A stretch of DNA of 64,000 bases, taken from an uncultured Erysipelotrichaceae bacterium. Lineage in GTDB: Bacteria > Bacillota_I > Bacilli_A > RF39 > UBA660. The stretch spans positions 1 through 64,000 of the forward strand of contig CACWLI010000005.1 of NCBI GenBank assembly GCA_902761685.1. Reading direction: 5' to 3'. Shown here in pieces: positions 11,001 to 18,943 of this stretch (position 1 is the stretch's first letter; every line of letters starts with the position of its first letter). A program made the position numbers and the translations under genes. The notes below the pieces were generated by a model. It worked only from the letters and a program-made list of their open reading frames with translations. It ran no database searches and was not told the origin of the DNA.

Positions 11001-12661
11001 CTTTTATAATAGTCTTTTGTTTCAATTTCTTCATTTATTTCTTTTGATGCATTTTTTATTTCTTCTCGTCTATTATTATATAGGTCATCTATTTCTTTTA
11101 GTATTTTTTTTGCTTCATCTTCATTTTGAGCAAAATATCTAATTGACTTGTCATCAGAATATATATGTGGTACAAGTTTTAAATATTCCCATTTTTGAAC
11201 ATTTTTATCATTTGTTAAAAATATTACTTTTAAATCTTTTGGATTATGTAAGCATAGTAGTTGAAGAATAATTCCATTTAAATAGTCTTCGCTTTGTTCA
11301 AAGTTACATATTATTGATGAAACAAAATTATCACAAAGAGATAAAGTTATTGGAACATTTAGTAAAATTTTAGATGTTTCAGCAACACCTTCGGCTCGTT
11401 GTATTAAATTATCTTCATCTAATGTAAATTTTTCTTCTGGTGCTTTTATTTTAATAGAAGATTCAACATTTCCAAGACCAACTCTAATTGTTAAAAAATC
11501 TGGATCTGTTATTTCTCTTTCATATAATCTATTTTTTAAACCTACAATATTATCAAAGCATTCTTTACTTGATGGATTATTGTCAAATAGTGATTGACTT
11601 TCAAATTTGATAATTTTATTTATTTCTCCTTGCTTTTTATCTAAATATTGATTATATTTTGTCTCTCTTTGCTTATCTTTAAGTGTTATCCTTTTATTAT
11701 TATACCATTTCATAATTTTTGGAAGTAAGAAACTACATATTAGCATTACTGCAGCAGTAACTATAGAAATAATTAATTCATTTTTCTCTACTTTTCCTTG
11801 TCCATATTTATTTATACTTCTATATGCAGTTACTACAGAAGTGACAACCATAGTCATACCAGTTCCAAGTTGAAATAATACTGGAACATCATCTTTAGTT
11901 TCTTTGTTAGTTGGAGCATCTATTATTATTTCTTCCTCATCATATCCAATAGTTAATCTTGGTTTATGAAAGAAAAAATCATCATCTTTATATAATCCAA
12001 TATCGTTTTCTCCCATATTATAATCTAAATATTGAGAATTATTAGCATTTTCTTTTGTATTAACTTTTAAATTTTGATTAACTATAACATTTCCATTTGG
12101 AATAAATAATCTCATAAATGTATTCATCCAAATAAGTTTTAAGTTATCAATAAAAATAACGTCACCTATATTTAATAATGTCTTTTTAGTAACTATTCTT
12201 TTATTAATATATAAGTTAGTTTTGCAAGATTCATTTTTTTCTATATAAAATATATTATTATCACAAGTAAGTTTTATTTGATTTGGAATAGTTATTCCAT
12301 TTGTATATGTGATGCTATCTGTTGTAGCAGATCCAATTGTAATATCGTTAGTGGTATTAATTACAATATCTTCATAATTGTTATTGTAATTATCATATGT
12401 ATATAAATAAAATGGCTCTATAATACCTTTTATTTTTACTTCATAAAATTTATAATTTTCTAAAATAGTATCACTATTTGAATTATTAATAATAATATCA
12501 TCATTATTTTTTATGTACCAACTTCCATCTTTTGAATATATATTAAAAAATACTTCAATATTAGTAAAATTTGGAGTATAAGAAAATAAAAAACTTTCAC
12601 TTACTTTTTGAGGTAAGTTAAAAGTATTTAATTTTTCTTCATCTGCTAAATATAGTTTCAC
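8060..12661 (-). CDS. essC: EssC/YukB-type FtsK/SpoIIIE ATPase of type VII secretion
   Basis: 1533-aa motor of type VII secretion. Two N-terminal FHA-like domains (about 1-90 and 95-190), two membrane segments (about 258-312), then tandem FtsK/SpoIIIE domains. The first clear ATPase has Walker A GSTGSGKS near residue 724, the conserved VLIDYKGGG and Walker B HLFIISDE near 845. The second has Walker A GIPGSGKEN near 1074 with a degenerate Walker B (IICIIHQFE). A third C-terminal domain lacks nucleotide motifs. Size and order match EssC. Translation starts at GTG with AGGATGTG ahead. No essA, essB/yukC or esaA/yueB is beside it. Confidence 0.93.
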   Translation of the reverse strand: MKLYLADEEKLNTFNLPQKVSESFLFSYTPNFTNIEVFFNIYSKDGSWYIKNNDDIIINNSNSDTILENYKFYEVKIKGIIEPFYLYTYDNYNNNYEDIVINTTNDITIGSATTDSITYTNGITIPNQIKLTCDNNIFYIEKNESCKTNLYINKRIVTKKTLLNIGDVIFIDNLKLIWMNTFMRLFIPNGNVIVNQNLKVNTKENANNSQYLDYNMGENDIGLYKDDDFFFHKPRLTIGYDEEEIIIDAPTNKETKDDVPVLFQLGTGMTMVVTSVVTAYRSINKYGQGKVEKNELIISIVTAAVMLICSFLLPKIMKWYNNKRITLKDKQRETKYNQYLDKKQGEINKIIKFESQSLFDNNPSSKECFDNIVGLKNRLYEREITDPDFLTIRVGLGNVESSIKIKAPEEKFTLDEDNLIQRAEGVAETSKILLNVPITLSLCDNFVSSIICNFEQSEDYLNGIILQLLCLHNPKDLKVIFLTNDKNVQKWEYLKLVPHIYSDDKSIRYFAQNEDEAKKILKEIDDLYNNRREEIKNASKEINEEIETKDYYKSFNPYYLIITDNYKKYKDLEFLSKLVGFNKNIGFSLLIIDNALKNLPNSCNKYAYVTSKGSCIFEKEFAKSKQINFTTEVYQNMDMYRMARELSNVPIQTLNDIYTFPTMLSFLEMYNVGNIEQLNILNKWSTSNPISTLSSPVGVSPTGEIFRLDLHEKAHGPHGLIAGSTGSGKSEFIITYILSMAINYHPDEVSFVLIDYKGGGLAGAFENKETGVRIPHLSGTITNLDVSEMNRTLVSINSELKRRQRKFNEVRDKLGESTIDIYKYQKYYREGLIDEPIPHLFIISDEFAELKSQQPEFMDELISTARIGRSLGVHLILATQKPSGVVNDQIWSNSRFKVCLKVQTKADSMEMLKRPEAASIKETGRFYLQVGYDELFELGQSAWAGAPYVPTERVVKKIDDAISFIDNTGDVIKTANNIGNKDLTKVANNGDQLTNIVKYLYNIAQTNNIKTRQLWLDSIPAEIYLSNLIEKYNFKTKPYVIDAIIGELDNPSAQTQSLLSVDLTNTGNLLVYGIPGSGKENLITTMVTSICTKHTTEEVNVYILDFGAETLSKFKDFPQVGDIVFIDELEKINSFYTMINKEIARRKTLFTDYMGSYTNYIKTSGKTLPNIICIIHQFETIYDQQVQIAEKFYNLFKEGPKFGITFIVTNSLATGIRMKMLQFFPNKISLKLNEQADYKMTVDAPKTLVPANYFGRGIAKLDTALEFQTAYISKPDEINKTISEVATSLKNAKLKQAPRIPTLPDFFTVDKLVNTKYELSTIPVGISKNKLSVCTYDFNANYTPVISNNLQENIHFIYGLIELFKQIPNTKIRIIDVLKIYNNFQGIKVYNDDFDTVIKQIRIETLDDLKNDYQNIFIIIGLGAFKNNVPEKTQKTFNFVFEKINSYKKNKFIIYDDYNSYKSLESESWFIKNIDKSSGIWLGENAANQLSIKMPNLSLEERKLLFKQIGYVVKNSSHTIVRYVVDKEFDNEK

Positions 12662-12694
12662 AACATCACATCCTACTTTTTATTCTATGTAATT

Positions 12695-12723
12695 ATTATA
12701 TCATTATATGGTTTTATCATCAA
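12695..12723 (-). promoter_or_regulatory. Promoter of essC
   Basis: On the minus strand: TTGATG (12718-12723), 17-nt spacer, TATAAT (12695-12700) with TG extension. It overlaps the last codons of the upstream gene and gives essC a leader of about 27 nt. Confidence 0.65.
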
Positions 12724-13264
12724 TTGATTTCAAATAATTTTTAACATAGTTTTTTGTTATATTTTTACCCTTAAAGCAATGAAAATAAAATTGCACACAT
12801 CCTATGCCAAATTTAGGGGTATTATATTCGAATATTTTTAATTGCTTTAAATTTGGATTTTCTATATGAGTAATAGCATTAAAATTATGCATTACATCAT
12901 TGAATAGTTCTTGCAAGTTATTATATTCTCTAATACCAGTTAATTCTTTAAAGCTATTTTCCAACCAATAGTATTTATTATTTTCTTTAAAAACTAGAAC
13001 ACTATGACAATAAAAATTTAAATTTGGTATTACAAAGAAGTATGTCTTGCAAGGAATATTTGCATCTAATAAATATTTTTTATCTAGTTCAACTGTTTCC
13101 CAGCATATACCAACTCTTGATTTTTCTAATTCTTCATATGATTGAAAATGAAAGTTTCTTGGTAAGCCTTCTCTAATATGTTCATATACTTTCCCATTTT
13201 TATCGGTCCAACCATATTTTATATCCTTGTTTTTATTAAAAATTTCTTGTGCTTTTTCTAGCAT
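12704..13264 (-). CDS. Transglutaminase-like cysteine protease fold protein
   Basis: 186 aa, cytoplasmic (no signal peptide). Pattern of the transglutaminase-like superfamily: Cys54 in RVGICWETVEL at a helix start, His87 in CHSVLVF on a strand and the E-N pair 102-103 in YYWLENS, a plausible Cys-His-acid/amide triad. Function unknown; relatives may be peptidases or amide hydrolases. The start at 13264 has GGTGA 5 nt upstream, whereas the in-frame ATG at 13276 would lie at or before the predicted transcript start. Upstream of essC on the same strand, but essC has its own promoter inside its 3' end, so a link to type VII secretion is only positional. Confidence 0.6.
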   Translation of the reverse strand: MLEKAQEIFNKNKDIKYGWTDKNGKVYEHIREGLPRNFHFQSYEELEKSRVGICWETVELDKKYLLDANIPCKTYFFVIPNLNFYCHSVLVFKENNKYYWLENSFKELTGIREYNNLQELFNDVMHNFNAITHIENPNLKQLKIFEYNTPKFGIGCVQFYFHCFKGKNITKNYVKNYLKSIDDKTI

Positions 13265-13280
13265 ACTATTCACCATAAAT

Positions 13281-13289
13281 AGTATATCA
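13281..13289 (-). promoter_or_regulatory. Extended -10 promoter for the transglutaminase-like gene
   Basis: Minus-strand TGaTATACT (-10 at 13281-13286). Its transcript start (about 13274) rules out the ATG at 13276 and supports the one at 13264. Confidence 0.55.
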
Positions 13290-13371
13290 TGTAATGTTAT
13301 ATTTTTATAATAAAAATAAGGAAAAATGTAGATTTTTAAATAATAATATGTTAAAATTTATATCGTTAGCT

Positions 13372-13552
13372 GTGAAGGAAAGAGATAGAATACAAATTAA
13401 TAGAGAATTAGTGGTTGGTGGAAACTAATAATGAGTATCTTGAAAATGGCTCTGGAGTTAAAACGTTTTATTCGCGATAAGAATATAAAGAGCATGATAA
13501 GTCATGAATTAAGGTGGTACCACGGCAAAGTCGTCCTTTAGTTTATGGCTTT
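13372..13552 (+). promoter_or_regulatory. T-box leader (methionine-responsive)
   Basis: tRNA-sensing T-box leader that fills the 309-nt gap before metG. The T-box itself, aaggtggtaccacg, is at 13511-13524, and the Stem I apical element (ggttggtggaaac) is near 13413-13425. Met codons ATG at 13431 and 13446 are candidate specifiers. The antiterminator forms between acg of the T-box and cgtcc downstream. A competing weak stem aaagtc / ggcttt followed by T's (about 13529-13556) is a plausible terminator. Uncharged tRNA-Met should allow readthrough into metG. Confidence 0.88.
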
Positions 13553-13573
13553 TTTATTTTAAGGAGGGAAATT

Positions 13574-15106
13574 ATGGAAAATAAAAAGTTTTATATTACT
13601 ACACCTATTTATTATCCAAGTGCTGAGTTTCATATAGGACATTGTTACACTACAATAATTGCTGATGCTTTAGCAAGATATAAAAGATTATGTGGATACG
13701 ATGTTTTCTTTCAAACTGGTACAGATGAACATGGTCAAAAAATAGAAAAGAAAGCAGAAGAAAAAGGTGTAACACCAAAAGAATATGTTGATCCAATAAT
13801 TGAAAATGCTAAAGATTTGTGGAGTAAATTAGGTATTTCTTATGATTATTTTATTAGAACAACTGATGAAGATCATTGCAAAAGAGTTCAAGAAATATTT
13901 AAGAAAATGTATGATAAAGGAGATATATACAAAGGTGAATATAAAGGACTTTATTGTACTCCATGTGAGTCTTTCTGGACAGAAAGTCAATTAGATGAAG
14001 ATGGAAAGTGTCCTGATTGTCATAGAGAGGTTCATGAAGTAAGTGAAGAAGCATATTTCTTTAGATTATCTAAATATCAAGATCAATTGGTTAAATTTTA
14101 TGAAGATAACCCTAAGTTTATTCAACCTGAGTCTCGTAAAAATGAAATGTTAAATAATTTTATTAAACCAGGTTTAGAAGATTTATGTGTATCTCGTACA
14201 TCATTTAATTGGGGAATACCTGTAACATTTGATGAAAAACATGTTATTTATGTTTGGATCGATGCTTTATCAAATTATATTACATCACTTGGGTATCCAG
14301 ATAATTTGGATGATAAATTTAAAAAGTATTGGCCAGCAGATATACATTTAGTTGGAAAAGAAATAGTTAGATTTCATACTATAATTTGGCCTTGTATGTT
14401 AATGAGTTTAGGATTAGAACTTCCAAAACAAGTATTTGGTCATGGCTGGTTAATAATTGATGGTGGAAAAATATCTAAATCACTTGGTAACTATAAAGAT
14501 CCAAGAGATTATATAAATTCTTATGGAGTTGATGCTGTAAGATATTATGCATTAAGAGAAGTACCTTTTGGAAATGATGGTAATTTTAGTGAGGAATTAT
14601 TAATAGCTAGAACAAATGCTGATTTAGTTAATACTTTAGGAAATTTAGTAAATAGAACAATTGCCATGAGTAAAAAATATTTTGATTCAAAAGTTGAAAA
14701 TCCAGGTGTTTTAGAAAGTGTTGATGATTCTTTAATTAGTTATGCTAAAATGCTTCCAAGTTTAGTTGAAAGTAAAATGAATTCATTAAAAGTTAATGAA
14801 GCATTAGAAGATATATTTGAGTTATTAAAGAGAAGTAATAAATATATTGATGATACTACTCCATGGGTTTTAGCAAAAGATGAAACTAAGAGTGATAGAT
14901 TAAAAACAGTTTTATATAACTTACTTGAAAGTATTAGAATTAGTGCTATATTATTAAGAGCATTTATTCCAGGAACATCAGATAGAATATTTAATATGTT
15001 AAATACAAAGAATATTGAATTTGATACTTTAGAATTTGGTAATCTTGAAACAAATATTACTCTTAATGAATCAGAAATATTATTTAATAGAATAGAAACT
15101 AAGTAA
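13574..15106 (+). CDS. metG: Methionine--tRNA ligase
   Basis: 510-aa class I synthetase charging tRNA-Met in the cytoplasm. HIGH at residues 20-23 and KISKSLGN near 300 form the ATP site. A zinc knuckle with paired CxxC motifs lies at about 127-147 (CTPC and CPDC). The anticodon-binding helical domain follows (about 360-500). The C-terminal Trbp111-like tRNA-binding domain found in many MetRS is absent. The start is the ATG after AAGGAGGG at 13561; an upstream in-frame start would lie inside the T-box. Controlled by that T-box. Confidence 0.96.
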   Translation: MENKKFYITTPIYYPSAEFHIGHCYTTIIADALARYKRLCGYDVFFQTGTDEHGQKIEKKAEEKGVTPKEYVDPIIENAKDLWSKLGISYDYFIRTTDEDHCKRVQEIFKKMYDKGDIYKGEYKGLYCTPCESFWTESQLDEDGKCPDCHREVHEVSEEAYFFRLSKYQDQLVKFYEDNPKFIQPESRKNEMLNNFIKPGLEDLCVSRTSFNWGIPVTFDEKHVIYVWIDALSNYITSLGYPDNLDDKFKKYWPADIHLVGKEIVRFHTIIWPCMLMSLGLELPKQVFGHGWLIIDGGKISKSLGNYKDPRDYINSYGVDAVRYYALREVPFGNDGNFSEELLIARTNADLVNTLGNLVNRTIAMSKKYFDSKVENPGVLESVDDSLISYAKMLPSLVESKMNSLKVNEALEDIFELLKRSNKYIDDTTPWVLAKDETKSDRLKTVLYNLLESIRISAILLRAFIPGTSDRIFNMLNTKNIEFDTLEFGNLETNITLNESEILFNRIETK

Positions 15107-15122
15107 CATACTTAGTTTTTTA
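15096..15122 (+). terminator. Terminator after metG
   Basis: Stem aactaagta / tacttagtt with loop aca (15097-15105 / 15109-15117), followed by T's. It overlaps the stop codon. Confidence 0.85.
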
Positions 15123-15145
15123 TTTATTTTTTTAAATTATTATTT

Positions 15146-15151
15146 TATAAT
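15146..15151 (+). promoter_or_regulatory. -10 element giving a leaderless transcript
   Basis: TATAAT ends 7 nt before the ATG at 15159, so transcription would start at the initiation codon. No Shine-Dalgarno sequence lies between. Confidence 0.45.
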
Positions 15152-15158
15152 AAATGCT

Positions 15159-16349
15159 ATGAAAAAGAAAAAGTATATAATTTTAGTCATATTATTTATG
15201 AGTATATTAGGTATTATTTTATTTATTTTTAATAAAATATATTTTAAAACATATTTAATTAATGATACTAATGAATTACTAAAGTTTTCATATTCATTGC
15301 CAGAGGGAGAATATGATTTTAAGAATGGAATAGTATATAGTAATTCTAATGTAATATATGATAAATATTTTTTAGATGGAAATGGTAAAATATTTGTAGA
15401 TAAATATGGAAATGTTAAACTATTAATAGAATCAAATAATAAGTGTATTAGTAAAACATCTGTTGGATATATAAAAATCAGTAATGGCTCATGTTTAAAA
15501 TTTGATGAATTGAAGGTTGAGCTTATTAGAAATAATTCAAAAATATCATTTAATACTAATAAAGATAATTTAGAATATAAAATATCTAGTGAAGATGATT
15601 TTAAAGGTGTTTGGATTAAAAAAGATTATACAGGTAATATTATAATAGAGTCATATAGAGAAGATGATAACTATATATGGTTTAAAGATGAAGAGGGAAA
15701 TATTAGTGATGCCATAAAATTTAGTGTTAATTGTTTAAATACTAATAAAACTAATTATAAATCTGATATATTTTATTGTAGTGGTTCTACTGTAATAATA
15801 GATAACATTGAATGGGTTGTAATTGAAGATACTAATTCAAAAATTAAACTTATGAAGTTAACACCAATTGATAATAAACTTTATAATTGTTCGCAAGAAG
15901 AAAGCAATTATTGTTTTTATATGAATAATAAAAAGAGTTCATATAAATGGAGTAATTCTTTTATAAATTTTTATTTAAATAATATTTATATTGATAGTCT
16001 ATCTGAAGAATTGAAAAGTAAATTATCAGTAAATTATATTTGTGATGATTATGATGTATTTGACTGTGATAAAAGTTCTTGTGGAGGATATAGTAAAGAA
16101 GAAATAGAATATTATGGATATAATTGCAATAATTATATAGAAAGTAAGATAAAAGTAATATCTTATGATGAATTCAATTATGTATTTGTTAAATCTAAAA
16201 ATAAGAATGTACTTAATGGAAGATATTGGGCAATTAATTCTTATTCAAAAGATAAAGCTTCAGTAGTACAAAGTGATTATGAATTCTATATTTTAGAAAA
16301 TCCTACTAGTATAGTTGATGTTAAACCAGTTATAGTATTAGAAAAATAA
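15159..16349 (+). CDS. Membrane-anchored extracellular protein, DUF6273-like C-terminus
   Basis: 396 aa with an N-terminal membrane anchor (about 5-28) and the rest outside the cell. The C-terminal half (about 210-396) has the pattern IEWVVIE ... KIKLMKL ... YKWSNSFINFYLN ... YWAINSY ... VKPVIVLEK, resembling the DUF6273 region of secreted Firmicutes proteins. Eight or more cysteines, several close together (CDDYDVFDC, SCGG, YNCNNY), suggest disulfides. No enzyme motif. No ribosome binding site, and a TATAAT 7 nt upstream, so translation is probably leaderless. It precedes the TasA-like operon, but that operon has its own promoter. Function unknown. Confidence 0.6.
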   Translation: MKKKKYIILVILFMSILGIILFIFNKIYFKTYLINDTNELLKFSYSLPEGEYDFKNGIVYSNSNVIYDKYFLDGNGKIFVDKYGNVKLLIESNNKCISKTSVGYIKISNGSCLKFDELKVELIRNNSKISFNTNKDNLEYKISSEDDFKGVWIKKDYTGNIIIESYREDDNYIWFKDEEGNISDAIKFSVNCLNTNKTNYKSDIFYCSGSTVIIDNIEWVVIEDTNSKIKLMKLTPIDNKLYNCSQEESNYCFYMNNKKSSYKWSNSFINFYLNNIYIDSLSEELKSKLSVNYICDDYDVFDCDKSSCGGYSKEEIEYYGYNCNNYIESKIKVISYDEFNYVFVKSKNKNVLNGRYWAINSYSKDKASVVQSDYEFYILENPTSIVDVKPVIVLEK

Positions 16350-16360
16350 CATAAATGAAC

Positions 16361-16389
16361 TTGAAATTTTAAGTGAAATCAGTTATTAT
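16361..16389 (+). promoter_or_regulatory. Promoter of the first TasA-like gene
   Basis: TTGAAA (16361-16366), 17-nt spacer, TATTAT (16384-16389). Confidence 0.6.
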
Positions 16390-16419
16390 TAATATAGTAA
16401 GGGTAGGAGGATATATAAT

Positions 16420-16995
16420 ATGGATGATGGTAAAGGTCAAACTATATTTTTATCAATTATTGGTATTGCTACATTATTAGTTGCAATAATTGGCGCTACA
16501 TTTGCTTGGTTTAGTATAACTGTAACTGGAAATGATAAGCCATCAGATATGATCATCACTTCAAGTAATTTGGGGCAAGTAAGTTTTACTGATGGGACTG
16601 TTATTGATTTAAAAGGACTTATGCCAGGTACATTTACAACTAAAACATTTACAGTAAGTCAAACGGATCCTTCTGCAACTGGAAAAATATCATATAACAT
16701 TGTATTAAATATAAAAAGTAATACTTTAACACCAAACGCTGATAATCAATTTGTTCATTCATTAAAGTCTTCAGGAAATTCTAATGGTGGAAAATTAGCT
16801 ACTTTAGAAAAAACATCTGTTCCAGTTGAAAGTATGGTTATTGGAAGTGGAGTTATTGAAGGATATGAAGTACATACGTATGAATATACAATTGGTTTAA
16901 ATAATATTGATGCCGATCAAAATGCTGCCCAAGGAAAAGAATTTTCTGGATATTTATCAGTAGTTCTTACTGATGAAGGATTAAATAGTAAATAA
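16420..16995 (+). CDS. TasA/camelysin-like secreted protein with SipW-type signal
   Basis: 191 aa. The hydrophobic N-terminus (about 9-31) ends in GATFAWFS, the signature of signal peptides cut by SipW-type signal peptidases in TasA, TapA and camelysin, whose equivalents read GTFAYFSD. The mature part is rich in beta strands, Ser and Thr, with no cysteines, fitting a secreted fibre-forming or surface protein. A SipW-like peptidase gene lies 650 bp downstream. RBS TAGGAGGA. Fibre formation is inferred, not shown. Confidence 0.65.
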   Translation: MDDGKGQTIFLSIIGIATLLVAIIGATFAWFSITVTGNDKPSDMIITSSNLGQVSFTDGTVIDLKGLMPGTFTTKTFTVSQTDPSATGKISYNIVLNIKSNTLTPNADNQFVHSLKSSGNSNGGKLATLEKTSVPVESMVIGSGVIEGYEVHTYEYTIGLNNIDADQNAAQGKEFSGYLSVVLTDEGLNSK

Positions 16996-17006
16996 AAATT
17001 GTAAAA

Positions 17007-17032
17007 TAAGAGTGAAGTAATTCACTTTTTTT
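17007..17032 (+). terminator. Terminator after the first TasA-like gene
   Basis: Stem agtgaa / ttcact with loop gtaa (17011-17016 / 17021-17026), extended by A-T pairs and followed by T's. Confidence 0.7.
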
Positions 17033-17042
17033 ATTTGTTTTG

Positions 17043-17071
17043 TTGTAAAGAATTTTTAAATTTGTTAATAT
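17043..17071 (+). promoter_or_regulatory. Promoter of the second TasA-like gene and sipW
   Basis: TTGTAA (17043-17048), 17-nt spacer, TAATAT (17066-17071) preceded by TGt, an extended -10. Confidence 0.55.
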
Positions 17072-17095
17072 TAGATTATGATATGGAGCATATAA

Positions 17096-17641
17096 ATGAA
17101 TAATAAGAAATTGAATAAAATTAATTTAATAATATATATTGTTGTTTTGTTTTTTGTTTTTGTTATGCTTATTGTGATGGCTCATGCTTTTTTTACAAGA
17201 TCATCAAAATCAACTAATGATAATAAAGTTATTAATAGTGTAAATATGCTTACATCATTTGATGAAAATAATCAAATAAATATTCATGGAATTAATAATG
17301 GATATATTGAAACTAGAGAATTTAGTATTGATAATTATAGTAGTGATACAATTGGAAATTATAAAATTATTTTAGAAGTTATTACTCCTTTATCTAATAT
17401 GGTAGATGAAAATTTTGTATATTCTATTGAAGGGGAAACTGATAGCAAAGATAAATCTAATAGTTTAATAAATGTAAATAATGTACCAGTTCCAGTTGTA
17501 ACAAAAGAATTAACTGGAGGAAGTATAACACCAAATACTACACATAAATATAAAGTAATATTAAAAATGAATGATAGTAATATAAAATATCCAGGTGATA
17601 GTCTATTTTCTCTAAAAATAAAGGTTAAAAGTGATAACTAG
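17096..17641 (+). CDS. TasA-like secreted or membrane-tethered protein
   Basis: 181 aa. A long hydrophobic N-terminus (about 10-34) ending in MAHAFFTRSS has the A-x-A-F-F pattern of SipW-type signals, followed by a beta-rich domain with no cysteines. Its fold pattern (EFSIDNYSSDTIGNYKIILEV, then SITPNTTHKYKVIL) parallels the upstream TasA-like protein, whose corresponding parts are FTVSQTD and YNIVLNI. Eight nt upstream of sipW and transcribed with it. RBS GGAG. Probably a minor subunit or anchor of the same surface polymer, by analogy with TapA. Confidence 0.55.
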   Translation: MNNKKLNKINLIIYIVVLFFVFVMLIVMAHAFFTRSSKSTNDNKVINSVNMLTSFDENNQINIHGINNGYIETREFSIDNYSSDTIGNYKIILEVITPLSNMVDENFVYSIEGETDSKDKSNSLINVNNVPVPVVTKELTGGSITPNTTHKYKVILKMNDSNIKYPGDSLFSLKIKVKSDN

Positions 17642-17648
17642 GTGAATT

Positions 17649-18257
17649 ATGGAAGAAGATAAAAATATAAAGAGAAAAAAAATATTTAGAATGATATACA
17701 AAATAATAAGCTATACTTTTATTATTATTTTAATGATAGTTGCTTCATTTTTTATTGTATATGTAGTTTGTGGTAAATTAGCAGAAAAGAAAGGGGAAAA
17801 TCCTCCTTTTGGATTATATACTATAATTAGTCCTAGTATGACACCAAATATTAAAGTATATGATGTTGTTTTTGTTAAAAAAATGGATTCACATGATTTA
17901 AAAGTTAATGATGTTATTACTTTTTATTCTACTAATTCATTTTTTGGAAATACTCCAATAACACATAGAATAGTTGAAGTATTAGATGTTCCTGATGTTG
18001 GAACAATGTATAGAGTAAAAGGTGATGCTAATCAAAGTGTTGATAATGAAAAAGTATATCCAAGTAATATTATAGGAAAAGTAATGTTTAAAATTCCTCA
18101 ACTTGGAAGATTACAATTCTTCTTAGCTTCTAAAAGTGGATGGTTAATAGCAATATTAATACCAGCAATATTTATCATTTTGTATGATGTTTATAAATTA
18201 ATAAGGCTAATAAAATTAAAAAATAAACTAAATACATTATCTGTAGAGAATGCATAA
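17649..18257 (+). CDS. sipW: SipW-like (ER-type) signal peptidase I
   Basis: 202-aa membrane signal peptidase. An N-terminal membrane segment (about 20-42) precedes the catalytic domain, and a C-terminal segment (about 160-185) follows. The nucleophile is S63 in SPSMTPN. The general base is H106 in PITHRIVEV where bacterial LepB enzymes have lysine, the hallmark of the ER/archaeal SipW group. VKGDANQSVDNEKV matches the conserved box E. SipW processes TasA-type precursors, and both genes upstream carry matching signals, so this is a self-contained export module. RBS AGGTGAATT, 7 nt after the preceding stop. Confidence 0.88.
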   Translation: MEEDKNIKRKKIFRMIYKIISYTFIIILMIVASFFIVYVVCGKLAEKKGENPPFGLYTIISPSMTPNIKVYDVVFVKKMDSHDLKVNDVITFYSTNSFFGNTPITHRIVEVLDVPDVGTMYRVKGDANQSVDNEKVYPSNIIGKVMFKIPQLGRLQFFLASKSGWLIAILIPAIFIILYDVYKLIRLIKLKNKLNTLSVENA

Positions 18258-18284
18258 AAAGTTTCCATAAAGGAAACTTTTTTA
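18256..18284. terminator. Bidirectional terminator between sipW and the 18282 gene
   Basis: Perfect 11-bp stem aaaaagtttcc / ggaaacttttt (18256-18266 / 18272-18282), A-rich on one side and T-rich on the other. It touches both stop codons. Confidence 0.85.
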
Positions 18285-18785
18285 TCTAAGTAGGAATGTC
18301 AATAATTTTGAATTATATTTTTCTTCATCTGCATTGTTTAAATCTACCATTTGTGTATTTATTGGCTTATAACCAAATTTAAAACATAAATTATGAACAA
18401 GCCATTCATTTAACATAGAGTCTTCTGTTCTATCCCAATTTGATGGATATAGTTTTTCATATTCAAGTAATAGTCTTGTTATTTCTAACATTTCTTTGTA
18501 GTTATCTATTTTATATGAATTATATATTTGTATATTACTATCACTATTTCTTCTATCATCAATTATATATATGTCTTCATTTTCGTCATTTATTATTCTA
18601 ATAATTGTTTCTTCATTTGCAATAAATACATCTCCATTACTATAAGTACCAAAAGGAATAGATGAATTATATTCATGACTTTCATTTATTGAATAATTTG
18701 GAGTGCTATTATTTTTAAATTTTGGTGTAAATAGAATAATTAAATATGTCGATAATAATAAAAATGCTTTTTTACTTTTTTTCAT
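18282..18785 (-). CDS. Uncharacterised exported protein
   Basis: 167 aa. Basic N-terminus and one hydrophobic segment (about 7-22) act as signal or anchor. The outer part is acidic. The C-terminus holds LNEWLVHNLCFKFGYK...VDLNN, a Trp/His/Asp pattern seen in small conserved Firmicutes proteins of unknown role. The start at 18785 has TGGAGG just upstream, whereas the in-frame ATG at 18806 lies against the -10 box. Convergent with sipW. No function assigned. Confidence 0.55.
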   Translation of the reverse strand: MKKSKKAFLLLSTYLIILFTPKFKNNSTPNYSINESHEYNSSIPFGTYSNGDVFIANEETIIRIINDENEDIYIIDDRRNSDSNIQIYNSYKIDNYKEMLEITRLLLEYEKLYPSNWDRTEDSMLNEWLVHNLCFKFGYKPINTQMVDLNNADEEKYNSKLLTFLLR

Positions 18786-18806
18786 AATAACCTCCATTGA
18801 GGTCAT

Positions 18807-18815
18807 ATTTTAACA
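18807..18815 (-). promoter_or_regulatory. Extended -10 promoter (minus strand)
   Basis: TGtTAAAAT, with -10 at 18807-18812. It reads into the gene starting at 18785. Confidence 0.5.
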
Positions 18816-18867
18816 TATTTCTTGTTTTTTTAAAAGACAAATAAATGTTAAATGATTGTTTTTTTTA

Positions 18868-18896
18868 TAGACAAATCTTTATAATTGTATTATTCT
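18868..18896 (+). promoter_or_regulatory. Possible promoter for the NPKTG surface protein
   Basis: TAGACA (18868-18873), 17-nt spacer, TATTCT (18891-18896). Both boxes are imperfect. Confidence 0.35.
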
Positions 18897-18943
18897 TAAA
18901 TTAGATAGTAATAAAATGTTTGTTTTATTAGAAAGGAGAGTTT

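Noticed and set aside
5791..12661. Polymorphic LXG toxin or immunity gene in the T7SS locus
   Set aside because: All six small genes are 89-115 codons and none has a C-terminal toxin domain.
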